This document shows positions 40,430 through 49,726 of a DNA stretch of 64,000 bases, piece by piece. Every line of letters starts with the position of its first letter. Positions within the stretch are counted from its first letter, which is position 1. A program made the translations under genes and the position numbers. Location of the stretch: the NCBI RefSeq assembly GCF_005860775.1, contig NZ_VCHQ01000013.1:1-64000 (forward strand). The letters are read 5' to 3'. The DNA comes from Klebsiella indica (GTDB lineage Bacteria; Pseudomonadota; Gammaproteobacteria; Enterobacterales; Enterobacteriaceae). A model generated the notes under the pieces. It was given only the letters and a program-made list of their open reading frames with translations, ran no database searches and had not been told where the DNA came from.

Positions 40430-40885
40430 ATGCATACCTTTCGTGAAACCGCTATTCGCAACGTCACCAGCGGAGAGAATGTGGTGATTTACCAACCCGC
40501 TAACCTCTACGACTGCACGCTCGGCGATAATGTTTTTGTTGGCCCCTTCGTTGAAATTCAGGGCCATACCCATATTGGCAGAGACAGCAAAATTCAGTCC
40601 CATACTTTTATTTGCGAGTATGTCACCATAGGCGAACGCTGCTTTATCGGTCACGGAGTGATGTTCGCCAACGATATGTTCCGCGATGGCAAACCGAATG
40701 CCGACCGCGAAAGCTGGGGAAGAATTGTCCTTGGCAACGATGTGTCGATCGGCAGCGGCGCGACCATTCTGGCGATCAGCATTTGCGATGGCGTAGTGAT
40801 AGGCGCGGGCAGCGTGGTTACCCGGTCAATTACCGAGAAAGGCGTGTGGGCAGGAAACCCGGCGAAACTGTTGCGACGACTCTAA
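40430..40885 (+). CDS. Left-handed beta-helix (hexapeptide) acyltransferase-like protein
   Basis: Protein of 151 residues built from hexapeptide repeats, for example LGDNVFVGPFVEIQGHTHIG, RCFIGHGVMF and GNDVSIGSGATILA, with the C-terminal VWAGNPAKLLRRL cap typical of acetyltransferases on sugar nucleotides (WbbJ, FdtC and PglD relatives). It probably forms a trimer. It follows a GNAT gene by 8 bases. The acceptor is unknown; O-antigen or exopolysaccharide sugars are a guess from the family. Confidence 0.75.
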   Translation: MHTFRETAIRNVTSGENVVIYQPANLYDCTLGDNVFVGPFVEIQGHTHIGRDSKIQSHTFICEYVTIGERCFIGHGVMFANDMFRDGKPNADRESWGRIVLGNDVSIGSGATILAISICDGVVIGAGSVVTRSITEKGVWAGNPAKLLRRL

Positions 40886-40890
40886 ACAAA

Positions 40891-40915
40891 AATGCCGGCC
40901 ACATGGGCCGGCATT
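40891..40915 (-). terminator. Terminator of pgi
   Basis: AATGCCGGCC (40891-40900) and GGCCGGCATT (40906-40915) form a perfect 10-bp stem with a 5-base loop. On the minus strand TTTTTGTTT follows, so it ends the pgi mRNA. The plus side lacks a T run. Confidence 0.75.
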
Positions 40916-40930
40916 CAGGCATCCGTCTGA

Positions 40931-42580
40931 TTATACGCGCCAGGATTTGTAGCGATTAATCAGGCCATTGGTCGAGCTGTCGTGGCTGCTCACTTCGCTG
41001 CCATCTTTCAGCTCCGGCAGAATGCGGTTAGCCAGCTGTTTACCCAGCTCAACGCCCCACTGGTCAAAAGTGAAGATGTTCATAATCACACCCTGGGTGA
41101 AGATCTTGTGCTCATACAGCGCAATCAGCGCCCCCAGGCTGAACGGCGTGATTTCACGCAGCAGGATGGAGTTGGTCGGGCGGTTGCCTTCAAACACTTT
41201 GAACGGCACCACGTGCTCCAGCGTCGCCGGATCTTTCCCCTGATCGCGATATTCCTGCTCAACCACTTCACGGGATTTACCGAACGCCAGCGCTTCGGTC
41301 TGCGCAAAGAAGTTAGACAGCAGTTTCTGATGGTGGTCAGACAGCGGGTTGTGGGTCATCGCCGGGGCGATAAAATCGCACGGCACCATTTTGGTCCCCT
41401 GATGGATCAACTGGTAGAACGCGTGCTGACCGTTGGTGCCCGGCTCGCCCCAGATGATTGGGCCCGTCTGGTAATCCACGGCATTGCCGTTACGGTCAAC
41501 ATACTTGCCGTTGGATTCCATATTGCCCTGCTGGAAGTAGGCGGCGAAACGGTGCATATACTGATCGTACGGCAGAATCGCTTCGGTTTCGGCACCGAAG
41601 AAATTGTTGTACCAGATACCAATCAGCGCCAGCAGCACCGGCAGGTTTTTCTCAGACGGGGTGGTGGAGAAATGTTTGTCCATCGCATGCGCGCCGGAAA
41701 GCAGTTCAACGAAGTTGTCAAAGCCGACAGACAGGATGATAGACAGACCAATCGCCGACCACAGAGAGTAGCGACCGCCGACCCAGTCCCAGAACTCAAA
41801 CATATTGGCGGTATCAATACCGAACTCGCCAACCGCTTTACCGTTGGTGGAAAGCGCAGCGAAGTGTTTCGCCACGTGTTTCTCATCACCCGCGGTCGCC
41901 AGGAACCAGTCGCGCGCGCTGTGGGCGTTGGTCATGGTTTCCTGCGTGGTAAAGGTTTTGGAAGCCACCAGGAATAGCGTGGTTGCCGGGTCCACTTTCT
42001 TCAGCACTTCGGCGATATGGGTACCATCGACGTTAGAGACAAAGTGCATGTTGAGGTGGTTTTTGTACGGACGCAACGCTTCGGTCACCATAAACGGACC
42101 AAGGTCAGATCCGCCGATACCGATGTTCACCACATCGGTAATGGCTTTGCCGGTATAGCCTTTCCAGCTGCCGGAGATAATGGCCTCTGAGAAGGTTTTC
42201 ATTTTCTCAAGCACCGCGTTCACTTCCGGCATCACATCTTTGCCATCAACCAGAATCGGCGTATTGCTACGGTTACGCAGCGCAACGTGCAGCACCGCGC
42301 GGTCCTCTGTGCGGTTAATCTTCTCGCCAGAGAACATTGATTTAATGGCGTCGGCCAGGAAGGTCTCTTTCGCCAGATCCTGCAATTTTGCCAGCGTCTC
42401 TTCGGTGATGCGGTTTTTAGAGAAATCCACCAGCATCAGATCGTCGAAGGTCGCAGAGAATTTAGAGAAACGGTCGCTATCTTTGGCGAAAAGATCGCTG
42501 ATAGTAACGTCTTTCATTTCATCAAAATGTTTCTGTAATGCCTGCCAGGCAGAAGTCTGCGTTGGGTTGATGTTTTTCAT
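40931..42580 (-). CDS. pgi: Glucose-6-phosphate isomerase Pgi
   Basis: Cytosolic enzyme of glycolysis that interconverts glucose-6-phosphate and fructose-6-phosphate. The protein has 549 residues as in E. coli from ATG 42580 ([10 protein letters not shown]). Signature [48 protein letters not shown] and the C-terminal catalytic Lys in [15 protein letters not shown] are present. Confidence 0.97.
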   Translation of the reverse strand: MKNINPTQTSAWQALQKHFDEMKDVTISDLFAKDSDRFSKFSATFDDLMLVDFSKNRITEETLAKLQDLAKETFLADAIKSMFSGEKINRTEDRAVLHVALRNRSNTPILVDGKDVMPEVNAVLEKMKTFSEAIISGSWKGYTGKAITDVVNIGIGGSDLGPFMVTEALRPYKNHLNMHFVSNVDGTHIAEVLKKVDPATTLFLVASKTFTTQETMTNAHSARDWFLATAGDEKHVAKHFAALSTNGKAVGEFGIDTANMFEFWDWVGGRYSLWSAIGLSIILSVGFDNFVELLSGAHAMDKHFSTTPSEKNLPVLLALIGIWYNNFFGAETEAILPYDQYMHRFAAYFQQGNMESNGKYVDRNGNAVDYQTGPIIWGEPGTNGQHAFYQLIHQGTKMVPCDFIAPAMTHNPLSDHHQKLLSNFFAQTEALAFGKSREVVEQEYRDQGKDPATLEHVVPFKVFEGNRPTNSILLREITPFSLGALIALYEHKIFTQGVIMNIFTFDQWGVELGKQLANRILPELKDGSEVSSHDSSTNGLINRYKSWRV

Positions 42581-42894
42581 TAGCAATACTCTTCTGATTT
42601 GAGAATTGTGACTGCGGTCGATTGTAGCGCCGGTGGCGAAAAATTGTGATGATTTTTGTGTTATGCCTATGATACGCGTCAGGAACAGAGGCTATTTGGC
42701 GCAAAATGTCTCTGCCAATATAGCCATCATAAGGCTTTTTTCTGTCAGTAACTTGAGCATGAAAAATCCGCATAACCCTGACATTGACATACTTCGTCTG
42801 AAGCCTTTATATAACGGCAGTACCGACAAGACGTCGGTATGTATCGATCGCGAATTTCACGCTACAGCGAAAGAGTATTGCAGGGGGGATGACC

Positions 42895-43142
42895 CCAGGC
42901 AAAGTGAAAGACGTCGGTAATTGCCAGAAGAGGTGCGTTGCCCAGGTAACCGTATTGGAGGAACCAGTCCGGAGAAAATACGTGAGGGGGAGCAACGCCG
43001 AGGTGAAAAGCGTCTGGTTACGCCCATCACCGGCCGCAGGGGCTGAATCCCCTGGGTTGTCACCAGAAACGTTCGCAGTCGGGCGTTTCATACTCGCCGC
43101 ATCAGCGATGCGAGTCTACAAGGTGGAGCACTTCTGGGTGAC
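42895..43142 (+). promoter_or_regulatory. Lysine riboswitch (L box) of lysC
   Basis: Conserved aptamer blocks are present in order: CCAGAAGAGGTGCG, GTTGCCCAGGTAAC, GGAGGAACCAGTCCGG, GTGAGGGGGAGC, ACGCCGAGGTGAAAAGCG and AGGGGCTGAATCCCCTGGGT. In the expression platform GTCACCAGAA (43059-43068) can pair with TTCTGGGTGAC (43132-43142). In E. coli lysine binding lowers lysC translation and exposes the mRNA to decay. The 5' limit is approximate. 42581-42894, between pgi and the aptamer, should hold both divergent promoters, but I mark no exact boxes. Confidence 0.9.
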
Positions 43143-43213
43143 ATCGTAGTTTGTTTATCGCTCTGCGCCCACCCTGTTTTTCGCTCTTCCCTTGTGCCAT
43201 GGCTGAATAATTT

Positions 43214-43302
43214 GGCCTGACTTATTAAGACATTTTTTGCAATCCGGCGGCCTCCTGCCCCATCAGTATGAATTGTCAGGAAGCGTTTTAATAAGTCAGG
43301 CC
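43214..43302. repeat. MITE-like 89-bp inverted-repeat element between riboswitch and lysC
   Basis: GGCCTGACTTATTAA (43214-43228) and TTAATAAGTCAGGCC (43288-43302) are a perfect 15-bp inverted repeat around 59 bases. From memory the E. coli leader runs almost directly from the sequence left of the element (GTGCCAAGGCTGAA) to that on the right (CCCCTGACACGAGG), so this looks inserted. The lysC ribosome site (ACGAGG) and ATG lie just beyond and are intact. Confidence 0.65.
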
Positions 43303-43319
43303 CCTGACACGAGGTTGTT

Positions 43320-44669
43320 ATGACAGATTTAGTTGTAGCCAAATTCGGCGGCACCAGCGTTGCCGATTTCGATGCCATGAACCGCAGCATAGAGGTCGCG
43401 CTGCTCGATGCCAGTACCCGCGTGGTGGTGCTTTCCGCCTCTGCGGGCGTGACCAACCTTCTGGTCGCGCTGGCGGAAGGGCTGGAGCCGACCGAACGCT
43501 TCGAAAAGCTCGATGCCATACGCCAGATCCAGTTCAATATTCTGGAACGCCTGCGCTATCCGAACGTAATTCGCGAGGAAATTGAGCGCCTGCTGGAAAA
43601 TATCACCGCGCTGGCGGAAGCCGCATCGTTGGCCAGTTCGACCGCGCTGACGGATGAACTGGTCAGCCACGGTGAATTGATGTCCACGTTGCTGTTTGTC
43701 GAAATCCTGCGTGAGCGCGGTATCGCCGCCCAGTGGTTCGACGTGCGTAAAATAATGCGCACCAACGATCGCTTTGGTCGTGCGGAACCGGATATCGCCG
43801 CGCTTGCTGAATTAACTCAGCAACTGCTGGCTCCGCGTCTTGCGGAAGGACTGGTGATCACCCAGGGCTTTATCGGCAGCGAAGCCAAAGGCCGTACCAC
43901 CACCCTGGGCCGTGGCGGCAGCGACTATACCGCCGCTCTGCTGGGCGAAGCGTTAAAGGCGACCCGCGTTGATATCTGGACCGATGTTCCGGGCATCTAC
44001 ACCACCGATCCGCGCGTCGCTCCGGCAGCCAAGCGCATTGACGTTATCGCCTTTGAAGAAGCGGCGGAAATGGCGACCTTCGGCGCGAAAGTGCTGCATC
44101 CGGCGACCCTGCTTCCCGCCGTGCGCAGCGATATTCCGGTATTTGTCGGTTCCAGCAAAGCGCCTGAGGCCGGCGGCACGCTGGTGTGCAAAACCACCGA
44201 ACACCCTCCGCTATTCCGCGCTCTGGCGCTACGTCGCAGACAGACGCTACTGACGCTGCACAGCCTGAATATGTTGCACTCACGCGGATTTCTCGCCGAA
44301 GTCTTCAGTATTCTGGCGCGGCATAATATCTCCGTGGATCTGATCACCACCTCAGAAGTCAGCGTGGCGCTAACCCTGGATACCACCGGCTCAACCTCGG
44401 TTGGCGATACGCTGCTGACCCAGGCGCTGTTGACCGAACTGTCGTCCCTGTGCCGCGTAGAGGTCGAGCAGGACCTGGCGCTGATTGCCTTGATTGGTAA
44501 CGAACTGTCAAAAGCCTGCGGCGTTGGTAAAGAGGTCTTCTCTGTGCTGGAGCCGTTCAACATTCGTATGATTTGCTACGGCGCCTCCAGCCATAACCTG
44601 TGCTTCCTGGTGCCGGGGGCGGATGCCGAGAAAGTGGTGCAAAAACTTCACCATAATTTATTTGAATAA
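43320..44669 (+). CDS. lysC: Lysine-sensitive aspartokinase III LysC
   Basis: Phosphorylates aspartate in the first step to lysine, threonine and methionine; inhibited by lysine. The protein has 449 residues as in E. coli. The kinase start VVAKFGGTSVADFDAM, RGGSDYTAALLGEAL and the two C-terminal ACT domains (from about residue 300, for example LNMLHSRGFLAEVFSILARHNISVDLITTSEV) are present. Synthesis is controlled by the riboswitch upstream, so lysine acts on both gene and enzyme. Confidence 0.97.
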   Translation: MTDLVVAKFGGTSVADFDAMNRSIEVALLDASTRVVVLSASAGVTNLLVALAEGLEPTERFEKLDAIRQIQFNILERLRYPNVIREEIERLLENITALAEAASLASSTALTDELVSHGELMSTLLFVEILRERGIAAQWFDVRKIMRTNDRFGRAEPDIAALAELTQQLLAPRLAEGLVITQGFIGSEAKGRTTTLGRGGSDYTAALLGEALKATRVDIWTDVPGIYTTDPRVAPAAKRIDVIAFEEAAEMATFGAKVLHPATLLPAVRSDIPVFVGSSKAPEAGGTLVCKTTEHPPLFRALALRRRQTLLTLHSLNMLHSRGFLAEVFSILARHNISVDLITTSEVSVALTLDTTGSTSVGDTLLTQALLTELSSLCRVEVEQDLALIALIGNELSKACGVGKEVFSVLEPFNIRMICYGASSHNLCFLVPGADAEKVVQKLHHNLFE

Positions 44670-44698
44670 TCTCCCTTCTCACGATAAACAATACCTCT

Positions 44699-44724
44699 GG
44701 CCGGGCGTGACCCGGCCTATTTAT
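44699..44724 (+). terminator. Terminator after lysC
   Basis: GGCCGGG (44699-44705) pairs with CCCGGCC (44711-44717) and is followed by TATTTAT. It separates lysC from the transporter gene. Confidence 0.65.
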
Positions 44725-44799
44725 AACAAGATCAACACAACGGACTCACCATCACTTGGGTTTTCCTGAGTATGGCAAGTCAATCGCAAGGAAAACACT

Positions 44800-45744
44800 A
44801 TGCTCGCCACGCTTACGCGGTTGTTCCCATTATGGGCGCTACTGCTCTCCGTTATCGCGTATTACACACCCGCCACTTTCACTCCCGTTGGTCCGTGGGT
44901 TCCCACGCTGCTGATGCTGATTATGTTCGGCATGGGCGTGCACCTGAAAGTGGATGACTTTAAACGCGTTCTCTCCCGTCCCGCGCCGGTCGCGGCGGGT
45001 ATTTTTTTGCACTATCTGGTGATGCCATTTGCCGCCTGGCTGCTGGCGCTGATTTTTCAGATGCCGCCGGAGCTTTCTGCCGGGATGGTGCTGGTCGGTA
45101 GCGTCGCCAGCGGTACGGCATCCAACGTCATGATCTTTCTGGCTAAAGGCGATGTCGCGCTCTCGGTGACTATCTCATCGGTCTCCACGCTGGTCGGCGT
45201 GGTGGCGACGCCGCTGCTGACGCGTCTGTACGTGGATGCGCATATTCAGGTGGATGTGATGGGGATGCTGCTCAGTATTCTGCAAATCGTGGTGATCCCG
45301 ATTGCGCTGGGGCTGGTGGTGCATCACCTACTGCCAAAAGTGGTGAGGGCGGTGGAACCATTCCTCCCGGCGTTTTCAATGGTTTGTATTCTGGCGATTA
45401 TCTGCGCCGTGGTGGCGGGTTCCGCTTCGCATATCGCCTCCGTCGGCCTGGTGGTGATTATCGCGGTGATCCTGCACAACACCATTGGCCTGCTCGGCGG
45501 CTACTGGGGCGAGCGTCTGTTTGGCTTTGACGAATCCACCTGCCGCACGCTGGCGATTGAGGTTGGGATGCAGAATTCCGGGCTTGCCGCCGCGCTGGGG
45601 AAAATCTACTTTGGCCCGCTGGCAGCACTACCAGGCGCGCTGTTCTCTGTCTGGCACAACCTTTCCGGGTCGTTGCTGGCCGGTTACTGGTCAGGGAAAC
45701 CGATTTCTGATAAAGCGCGCAACAGGGCACAAGAACGCGAATAA
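44800..45744 (+). CDS. panS: BASS-family transporter, PanS-like (ketopantoate/pantoate)
   Basis: Inner-membrane protein of 314 residues with about ten helices, of the bile acid:sodium symporter family. [35 protein letters not shown] and [18 protein letters not shown] are the two crossover motifs that bind sodium in relatives. ATG 44800 has AAGGAA upstream. The sequence agrees with the Salmonella ketopantoate transporter PanS as I recall it, which is the basis of the name. Substrate identity rests on that recollection. Confidence 0.7.
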   Translation: MLATLTRLFPLWALLLSVIAYYTPATFTPVGPWVPTLLMLIMFGMGVHLKVDDFKRVLSRPAPVAAGIFLHYLVMPFAAWLLALIFQMPPELSAGMVLVGSVASGTASNVMIFLAKGDVALSVTISSVSTLVGVVATPLLTRLYVDAHIQVDVMGMLLSILQIVVIPIALGLVVHHLLPKVVRAVEPFLPAFSMVCILAIICAVVAGSASHIASVGLVVIIAVILHNTIGLLGGYWGERLFGFDESTCRTLAIEVGMQNSGLAAALGKIYFGPLAALPGALFSVWHNLSGSLLAGYWSGKPISDKARNRAQERE

Positions 45745-45764
45745 CGGTAGAGAATCGACAACCC

Positions 45765-45789
45765 CCGGCGGCGCAGCGCCGCCGGAATT
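45765..45789 (+). terminator. Terminator after panS-like gene
   Basis: CCGGCGGCG (45765-45773) and CGCCGCCGG (45777-45785) form a perfect 9-bp stem with a 3-base loop, followed by AATTTT. Confidence 0.7.
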
Positions 45790-45871
45790 TTCCTCGACGC
45801 ACGACGATTTACAGTGAGACGTCTGCCTCTTTACCGTACACTGAAGCCATCAGCTACCTGAGGGCACCATT

Positions 45872-46144
45872 ATGGCACTCCCCCGCATCACCCAAAAAGA
45901 GATGACCGAGCGCGAGCAGCGCGAACTGAAAACGTTGCTCGACCGCGCGCGCATCGCTCATGGGCGTCCGCTGACCAATGCGGAAACCAACAGCGTGAAA
46001 AAAGAGTACATCGATAAACTGATGGCGCTACGCGAAGCCGAAGCCAAAAAGGCCCGCCAGCTAAAGAAAAAGCAGGCTTATAAACCGGATACTGAAGCGT
46101 CGTTTTCCTGGTCGGCAAATACATCAACGCGCGGCAGGCGTTAA
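45872..46144 (+). CDS. yjbD: DUF3811 protein YjbD
   Basis: Small basic, strongly helical protein of 90 residues, as in E. coli YjbD; function unknown. The start [32 protein letters not shown] and the Lys/Arg-rich [15 protein letters not shown] are conserved. Its stop codon overlaps the stop of convergent rluF by 4 bases. Confidence 0.88.
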   Translation: MALPRITQKEMTEREQRELKTLLDRARIAHGRPLTNAETNSVKKEYIDKLMALREAEAKKARQLKKKQAYKPDTEASFSWSANTSTRGRR

Positions 46145-47013
46145 CGCCCTTTCTTTTTACGCCCCGGCGCGGTAAAGCGCTTGCCATTCGTTGCCGGGCG
46201 AGCGGGTTTCCCGTTGGTTTTTTCGAGCGTCACCACCGGGCGTTTAATACCGGTCGCTTTCGGCCTGGCTTTTGCCTTCGGTTTCGCTTCCGATGATGAA
46301 TTCTCAATCAGCTTAAACAGATCAACCAGCTCATCATCGGTCAAATCGCGCCATTCGCCCAAAGGGATGCCGGTCAGGCTAACGTTCATAATCCGCGTAC
46401 GTTCAAGCTTCGTCACTTCATAGCCAAAGTGTTCGCACATCCGGCGGATCTGGCGGTTTAGCCCCTGCACCAGCGTAATGCGAAACACGAACGGCGCTTC
46501 TTTTTTGACTTTGCACTTTTTGGTCACCGTTCCGAGGATCGGCACACCCGCCCCCATACTCCGCACAAATTCATCGGTTACCGGCTTATCCACGGTCACC
46601 AGATACTCTTTTTCGTGATCGTTGCCGGCACGCAGGATCTTGTTAACCAGATCGCCATGGTTGGTCAGAAAGATCAGCCCCTGGGAATCTTTATCCAGAC
46701 GACCGATCGGAAAAACGCGTTTGCTGTGATTAACGAAATCAACGATGTTGTCGCGTTCGCCATCTTCGGTGGTGCTGACAATACCGACGGGTTTATTCAG
46801 CGCAATCAGTACTAAATCGTCCGCTTCACGCGGCTCAATCAATCGGCCATTGACCTTAACCACATCGCCCGGCTTAACCTGATCGCCAATAGTGGCGCGC
46901 TTGCCATTGATAAAAACGTTACCTTGTTCGATAAAGCGGTCCGCTTCGCGGCGCGAGCAGATTCCGCTTTCACTGATGTATTTGTTAAGTCGGGTTGATG
47001 GATCGGGCAGCAT
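46141..47013 (-). CDS. rluF: 23S rRNA pseudouridine synthase RluF
   Basis: Makes pseudouridine 2604 of 23S rRNA (and acts on tRNA-Tyr in E. coli). The protein has 290 residues. An N-terminal S4 RNA-binding domain ([31 protein letters not shown]) is followed by the catalytic domain with its Asp in [21 protein letters not shown], and a basic, low-complexity C-terminal tail rich in Lys, Arg and Pro. Confidence 0.95.
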   Translation of the reverse strand: MLPDPSTRLNKYISESGICSRREADRFIEQGNVFINGKRATIGDQVKPGDVVKVNGRLIEPREADDLVLIALNKPVGIVSTTEDGERDNIVDFVNHSKRVFPIGRLDKDSQGLIFLTNHGDLVNKILRAGNDHEKEYLVTVDKPVTDEFVRSMGAGVPILGTVTKKCKVKKEAPFVFRITLVQGLNRQIRRMCEHFGYEVTKLERTRIMNVSLTGIPLGEWRDLTDDELVDLFKLIENSSSEAKPKAKARPKATGIKRPVVTLEKTNGKPARPATNGKRFTAPGRKKKGR

Positions 47014-47036
47014 AACTCTCCTGAAACAGATTATCC

Positions 47037-47135
47037 TTCAAGTTGTCTCTGTGTTGGCTACGTTCACTCATCCCGGAGGCATAGAAATCTATACCTCCAG
47101 GAATTTACGCGCATGCCGCCCTGATAAAACTTGAA
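47037..47135. repeat. ERIC-like element upstream of rluF and sorC
   Basis: TTCAAGTT (47037-47044) and AACTTGAA (47128-47135) are the arms, and CCCGGAGG with CCTCCAGG-type core lies between. At 99 bp it is a shortened relative of the elements at 36245 and 39054. It lies in the 467-base gap between rluF and sorC. Confidence 0.5.
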
Positions 47136-47237
47136 TGCGTTTATGTTTAAAACGCGAAATATATCCTACCTTGCGGACAATAAAAAATAATCGCGTTCTC
47201 GCCGCTTCACGCTAAATGTGATCTATCACGCCTTTCA

Positions 47238-47468
47238 ACACAAAAGTGTGCCATTAAACCGGAGGCAACTTTACCCAGTGAAATAAAGGAGAATCAGGCC
47301 GTTAGCGTCATCAGCACAAAAGTGCCATAAACCACCTCGCCAGAATACAAATGTGCAACAGAAACCGTCAGCATATCAGCATGAAATAGATGAAAATTGC
47401 TTTAAAGTCCGCTCTTGATCGGGTTATATCAGATCAGAGCAGAAAATATGTGATTTGCACAAATGTGC
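47238..47468. promoter_or_regulatory. Four related palindromes upstream of sorC, candidate SorC operators
   Basis: ACACAAAAGTGT (47238-47249), GCACAAAAGTGC (47314-47325), ATACAAATGTGC (47345-47356) and GCACAAATGTGC (47457-47468; extended TGCACAAATGTGCA 47456-47469) share the pattern CACAAAWGTG. The last ends 12 bases before the sorC start codon. Several operators around the promoter fit a regulator that both activates and represses its own operon, as reported for Klebsiella SorC. Binding by SorC is inferred. Confidence 0.6.
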
Positions 47469-47480
47469 AGGAGTCGAAAG

Positions 47481-48434
47481 ATGACGATAGAAAATAGCGA
47501 CGATATCCGCCTGATTGTGAAAATCGCCCAACTCTATTATGAGCAGGATATGACCCAGGCGCAGATCGCCCGCGAGCTGGGGATCTATCGCACCACCATC
47601 AGCCGCCTGCTGAAGCGTGGCCGCGAGCAGGGCATCGTCACCATCGCCATCAACTATGACTACAACGAAAACCTGTGGCTTGAGCAGCAGCTAAAACAAA
47701 AATTTGGTCTCAAAGAGGCCGTTGTGGCGGCCTGTGATTCTCTTCAGGAAGAGGATCAGCTCAACGTTATCGGCCAACACGGCGCACAGCTGGTTGACAG
47801 ATTGCTGGAGCCGGGTGATATCGTCGGTTTCTCCTGGGGGCGCGCGGTGCGGGCATTGGTGGAAAATTTGCCACAGGCCAGCCACTCCCGCCAGGTTATC
47901 TGCGTGCCGATTATCGGTGGCCCATCCGGCAAACTGGAGAGCCGCTACCACGTTAATACGCTGACCTACAGCGCAGCAGCGAAGCTGAAAGCCGAATCGC
48001 ATCTCGCCGATTTTCCGGCGCTTCTGGATAACACATTAATTCGTAACGGGATTATGCAGTCTCATCACTTTAAAACCATCGCCGCTTACTGGGAAAATCT
48101 GGACGTCGCGCTGGTGGGCATTGGCTCTCCGGAGATTCGCGATGGCGCTAACTGGCACGCATTTTATGGCAGCGAAGAGAGCGACGACCTCAATGCCCGT
48201 CGCGTTGCTGGCGATATCTGTTCACGTTTCTACAATATTGATGGTGCGACGGTAGAAACCGCCATGAGCGAGAAAACGATCGCTATTGAGATGGCGAAAC
48301 TGAAAAATGCTCGCTATTCCGTGGGTATCGCGATGGGCGAAGAAAAATACTCTGGTATTCTTGGTGCATTAAACGGCAGTTATATTAACTGTCTGGTGAC
48401 GAATAAAGAAACCGCAGAGTCGTTACTGAACTAA
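47481..48434 (+). CDS. sorC: Sorbose operon regulator SorC (SorC/DeoR-type)
   Basis: Transcription factor of 317 residues that senses a phosphorylated sugar. The N-terminal helix-turn-helix (YYEQDMTQAQIARELGIYRTTISRLLKRGREQGIV) is followed by a sugar-binding domain with GFSWGRAVRALVENLP, VPIIGGPSG and the late GIAMGEEKYSGILGALNGSYINCLV. ATG 47481 has AGGAG upstream; the ATG at 47463 lies inside an operator palindrome and lacks a ribosome site. It heads a gene order identical to Klebsiella sorCDFBAME. Confidence 0.8.
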   Translation: MTIENSDDIRLIVKIAQLYYEQDMTQAQIARELGIYRTTISRLLKRGREQGIVTIAINYDYNENLWLEQQLKQKFGLKEAVVAACDSLQEEDQLNVIGQHGAQLVDRLLEPGDIVGFSWGRAVRALVENLPQASHSRQVICVPIIGGPSGKLESRYHVNTLTYSAAAKLKAESHLADFPALLDNTLIRNGIMQSHHFKTIAAYWENLDVALVGIGSPEIRDGANWHAFYGSEESDDLNARRVAGDICSRFYNIDGATVETAMSEKTIAIEMAKLKNARYSVGIAMGEEKYSGILGALNGSYINCLVTNKETAESLLN

Positions 48435-48505
48435 AGATCAACAATATCATTTCACGCAGTACGCCTGCGGGGGATCCCTTTATCTGAAGAAAACAGGAGT
48501 CGATA

Positions 48506-49309
48506 ATGGAAACGTGGTTAAATTTAGGATGTAAAGTGATTATTGTTACCGGCGGCGCCTCAGGAATTGGTTTGGCCATCGTCGATGAGTTATTAGCCCA
48601 GGGTGCTAACGTGCAAATGATAGATATTCATGGCGGTGATAAACATCACAATAGCGAACGTTATACTTTCTGGCCAACGGATATTTCCCGCGCCAGTGAG
48701 GTTAATAAAACCGTCACAAGTATTATTCAACGAGTTGGTCGTATTGATGGTCTGGTTAATAACGCCGGGGTGAACTTTCCACGTTTATTAGTCGATGAAA
48801 AATCTCCAGCCGGTCGCTATGAATTAAATGAAGCCGCTTTTGAAAAAATGGTCAATATCAACCAGAAAGGCGTTTTTTTACTCTCCCAGGCGGTGGCTCG
48901 CCAGATGGTCAAACAACGCGACGGGGTGATTGTTAACGTCTCTTCTGAAAGCGGACTGGAAGGGTCTGAAGGCCAGAGCTGCTATGCGGCAACCAAAGCA
49001 GCGCTGAATAGCTTTACCCGCTCCTGGTCGAAAGAGCTGGGCAAACACGGTATCCGCGTGGTCGGCGTTGCGCCGGGGATTCTGGAAAAAACCGGGCTGC
49101 GTACGCCGGAGTATGAAGAGGCGCTGGCCTGGACCCGCAACATCACCGTTGAGCAACTGCGGGACGGCTATACCCGAAACGCGATTCCGATTGGCCGCGC
49201 TGGTCATCTTTCTGAAGTCGCTGATTTTGTTTGCTATTTACTCTCAGAGCGCGCCAGCTATATCACCGGAGTAACCACTAACATCGCTGGCGGCAAAACG
49301 CGCGGCTAA
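48506..49309 (+). CDS. sorD: Glucitol-6-phosphate 2-dehydrogenase SorD (short-chain dehydrogenase)
   Basis: NAD-dependent short-chain dehydrogenase of 267 residues, expected to oxidise D-glucitol-6-phosphate to fructose-6-phosphate. The nucleotide loop is VTGGASGIGLAIV, NNAG appears as LVNNAGVNFPRL, and the catalytic Ser-Tyr-Lys are in NVSSESGLEGSEGQSCYAATKAALNSF. The C-terminus TGVTTNIAGGKTRG is typical of the SorD branch. ATG 48506 follows ACAGGAG. It is 71 bases after sorC. Confidence 0.82.
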   Translation: METWLNLGCKVIIVTGGASGIGLAIVDELLAQGANVQMIDIHGGDKHHNSERYTFWPTDISRASEVNKTVTSIIQRVGRIDGLVNNAGVNFPRLLVDEKSPAGRYELNEAAFEKMVNINQKGVFLLSQAVARQMVKQRDGVIVNVSSESGLEGSEGQSCYAATKAALNSFTRSWSKELGKHGIRVVGVAPGILEKTGLRTPEYEEALAWTRNITVEQLRDGYTRNAIPIGRAGHLSEVADFVCYLLSERASYITGVTTNIAGGKTRG

Positions 49310-49318
49310 GGGGGAAAA

Positions 49319-49726
49319 ATGGTTAACGTTATCTTCTGCGCCCACGGCCAACTGGCCAGCGCCATGCTCGATTCAGTACGCATGGTCTACGGCGATGTCA
49401 ACGTCAGCGCCGTCAATTTTGTCCCCGGAGAAAACGCGGGTGATATCGCCTGTAAGCTCGAAAAGTTAGTAAGCGCACACAACAATGAAGAGTGGCTTAT
49501 CGCCGTCGATTTACAGTGCGGCAGCCCGTGGAATGCCGCCGCCGGGCTGGCGATGAGCAATCCACAGCTACGGGTAATCAGCGGCCTGTCGTTACCGCTG
49601 GCTCTGGAGCTGGTGGATAACCAGCAAACGTTGTATGCGGATGAACTATGCCAACACCTGGAGACCATCGCCAGCCAGTGCTGCGTCACCTGGCGACAGC
49701 CGGAAACTATTGAGGAGGATTTTTGA
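49319..49726 (+). CDS. sorF: Mannose-family PTS enzyme IIA (SorF)
   Basis: Cytoplasmic phosphocarrier of 135 residues. The phospho-acceptor His9 lies in VNVIFCAHGQLASAML, and EEWLIAVDLQCGSPWNAAAGL is the conserved Asp-containing active-site loop. It receives phosphate from HPr and passes it to the IIB protein encoded next. It starts 9 bases after sorD with AGGGGG upstream and its TGA shares a base with the next ATG. Confidence 0.82.
   Translation: MVNVIFCAHGQLASAMLDSVRMVYGDVNVSAVNFVPGENAGDIACKLEKLVSAHNNEEWLIAVDLQCGSPWNAAAGLAMSNPQLRVISGLSLPLALELVDNQQTLYADELCQHLETIASQCCVTWRQPETIEEDF

Noticed and set aside
40982-41977. 331-codon frame opposite pgi
   Set aside because: Shadow of Pgi; no family features.
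47217-47230. TGTGATCTATCACG upstream of sorC as a CRP site
   Set aside because: The two half-sites are only 4 bases apart, while CRP needs 6; only the left half AAATGTGATCTA is good.
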